DNA of 6,320 nt, from assembly GCA_026991065.1 (NCBI GenBank), contig JALXCG010000348.1, positions 1-6,320 on the forward strand, read 5' to 3'. A model generated the notes under the pieces. The model saw nothing but the letters and a program-made list of their open reading frames with translations. It had not been told where the DNA came from and did no database searches. Source of the DNA: JALXCG01 sp026991065 [NCBI: Gemmatimonadota bacterium] (lineage in GTDB: Bacteria; GCA-2686955). The position numbers were made by a program, and so were the translations under genes. Positions 5,771 to 6,320 of the stretch are shown here, in pieces (position 1 is the stretch's first letter; each line of letters starts with the position of its first letter).

Positions 5771-6320
5771 ATGCTCGACCTGCTCCAATCCGTCTCCGCT
5801 CTGCCCAATCTGCACCCCGCAGTGATCCATTTCCCCATCGCCCTGGCGCTGCTTGTGCCCCTTTTACGGGCCTTGCATCTGCTGCTGCCGGATCGTGACC
5901 TGCTCAGCGAATCTGCCACCTGGAGCGCGGCTCTCGCGGCGCTTGGGGGCGTGGCCGCGTGGCTTGCCGGGCGCGCCGCGGTCGCCACCCTGCCGCCCCT
6001 CGCGCCGCGGGTGGAAAACGCTCTCGTGGAGCACGCCGAGTGGGGAGAGAGCGCCGTTTGGGTGCTGGTGGTTGCCGCGCTGCTGGCCTTCGCCGCCGAT
6101 CGCTTCATTCCCCGCGAGCACAAGAGCACGGCGCTGCGCACCGGACTGCTGCTGGTCGGCCTGATCGCCGCCGGGGTCGTGGGGCTGACCGCGGACCTGG
6201 GCGGCGCGCTGGTCTACCGCCACGGCGTGGCGGTCGCTGCCTCTGCAAACGCGTTGGCCTCCGGCGTGGAAGGCACAAACCCGCCGGCACCGCCCGCTGC
6301 CTCTCCGTCCGTCTCCGCGG
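5771..6320 (+). CDS. DUF2231 inner-membrane protein (3' end beyond window)
   Basis: The frame is open from the ATG at 5771 through 183 codons to the window edge. Four hydrophobic helices are visible at about residues 18-40, 51-73, 93-109 and 122-141. The signatures are those of DUF2231 membrane proteins: NLHPAVIHFPIAL (13-25), HAEWG (88-92) and DLGGALVYRHGV (142-153). The conserved histidines His15, His20, His88 and His151 lie near helix ends and could ligate haem or metal, but no function is established for the family. After the core comes a low-complexity Ala/Pro/Ser linker (PPAPPAASPS, 171-180) that leads on out of the window, suggesting an additional C-terminal domain. The start is 8 nt after the barrel gene's stop, with no Shine-Dalgarno, consistent with coupling in the same operon. 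Confidence 0.88.
   Translation, partial: MLDLLQSVSALPNLHPAVIHFPIALALLVPLLRALHLLLPDRDLLSESATWSAALAALGGVAAWLAGRAAVATLPPLAPRVENALVEHAEWGESAVWVLVVAALLAFAADRFIPREHKSTALRTGLLLVGLIAAGVVGLTADLGGALVYRHGVAVAASANALASGVEGTNPPAPPAASPSVSA

Noticed and set aside
4177-5773. The 11-mer ACATCATCATG present at 4177-4187 and at 5763-5773
   Set aside because: It is a simple CAT-repeat word. One copy is in the inverted-repeat spacer and the other at a start codon, with no shared context, so coincidence is likely.
1-6320. CRISPR array, tRNA/rRNA, insertion sequence or prophage parts
   Set aside because: I saw no regularly spaced direct repeats, no tRNA-like cloverleaf, no transposase motif and no terminal inverted repeats with target duplication.

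Overview
The window is GC-rich, Gram-negative bacterial chromosome. It holds three complete genes with strong family signatures or clear architecture, one complete gene of weaker assignment, and two genes cut by the window ends. Proteobacterial origin is supported by a MaeB-type malic enzyme, Sec signal peptides, an outer-membrane beta-barrel and a candidate sigma-54 promoter. The combination (DUF302, MaeB, DUF2231, MetA-like barrel) reminds me of Desulfuromonadales/Geobacter-type genomes, but that placement is inference and could be wrong.

Layout. At 1-114 (minus) lies the N-terminus of a DUF302 protein, divergent from the malic enzyme maeB (303-2576, plus), a two-part enzyme with a malic catalytic half and a degenerate phosphotransacetylase half. 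maeB converges on a minus-strand gene (2809-3891) for an ammonium/ammonia channel. Two strong hairpins lie between them. The channel belongs to the Rh (Rhesus/Rh50) branch of the Amt/Rh superfamily rather than the usual bacterial AmtB branch, and no glnK gene is next to it.

A 519-bp non-coding region (3892-4410) separates the Rh gene from a divergent plus-strand gene set. It is dense in signals: a perfect 12-bp inverted repeat, a correctly spaced sigma-54-like -24/-12 element about 100 bp downstream of it, repeated GGTCACGC words, clustered TCTGC/GCAGA pairs and a GC-rich hairpin in the Rh leader. No gene is convincing there.

The plus-strand set at 4411-6320 looks like one operon: an exported Met/His-rich, Cys-free protein (192 aa), a beta-barrel-like outer-membrane protein (254 aa), and a DUF2231 four-helix inner-membrane protein that runs off the window. 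Gaps between these genes are only 8 nt. The first gene has a clear Shine-Dalgarno sequence and the next two do not, suggesting translational coupling. Periplasmic, outer-membrane and inner-membrane parts together suggest a trans-envelope module, plausibly for soft-metal (Cu/Ag) binding or export. This is the best candidate here for an undescribed system; its function is inferred from composition and context only.
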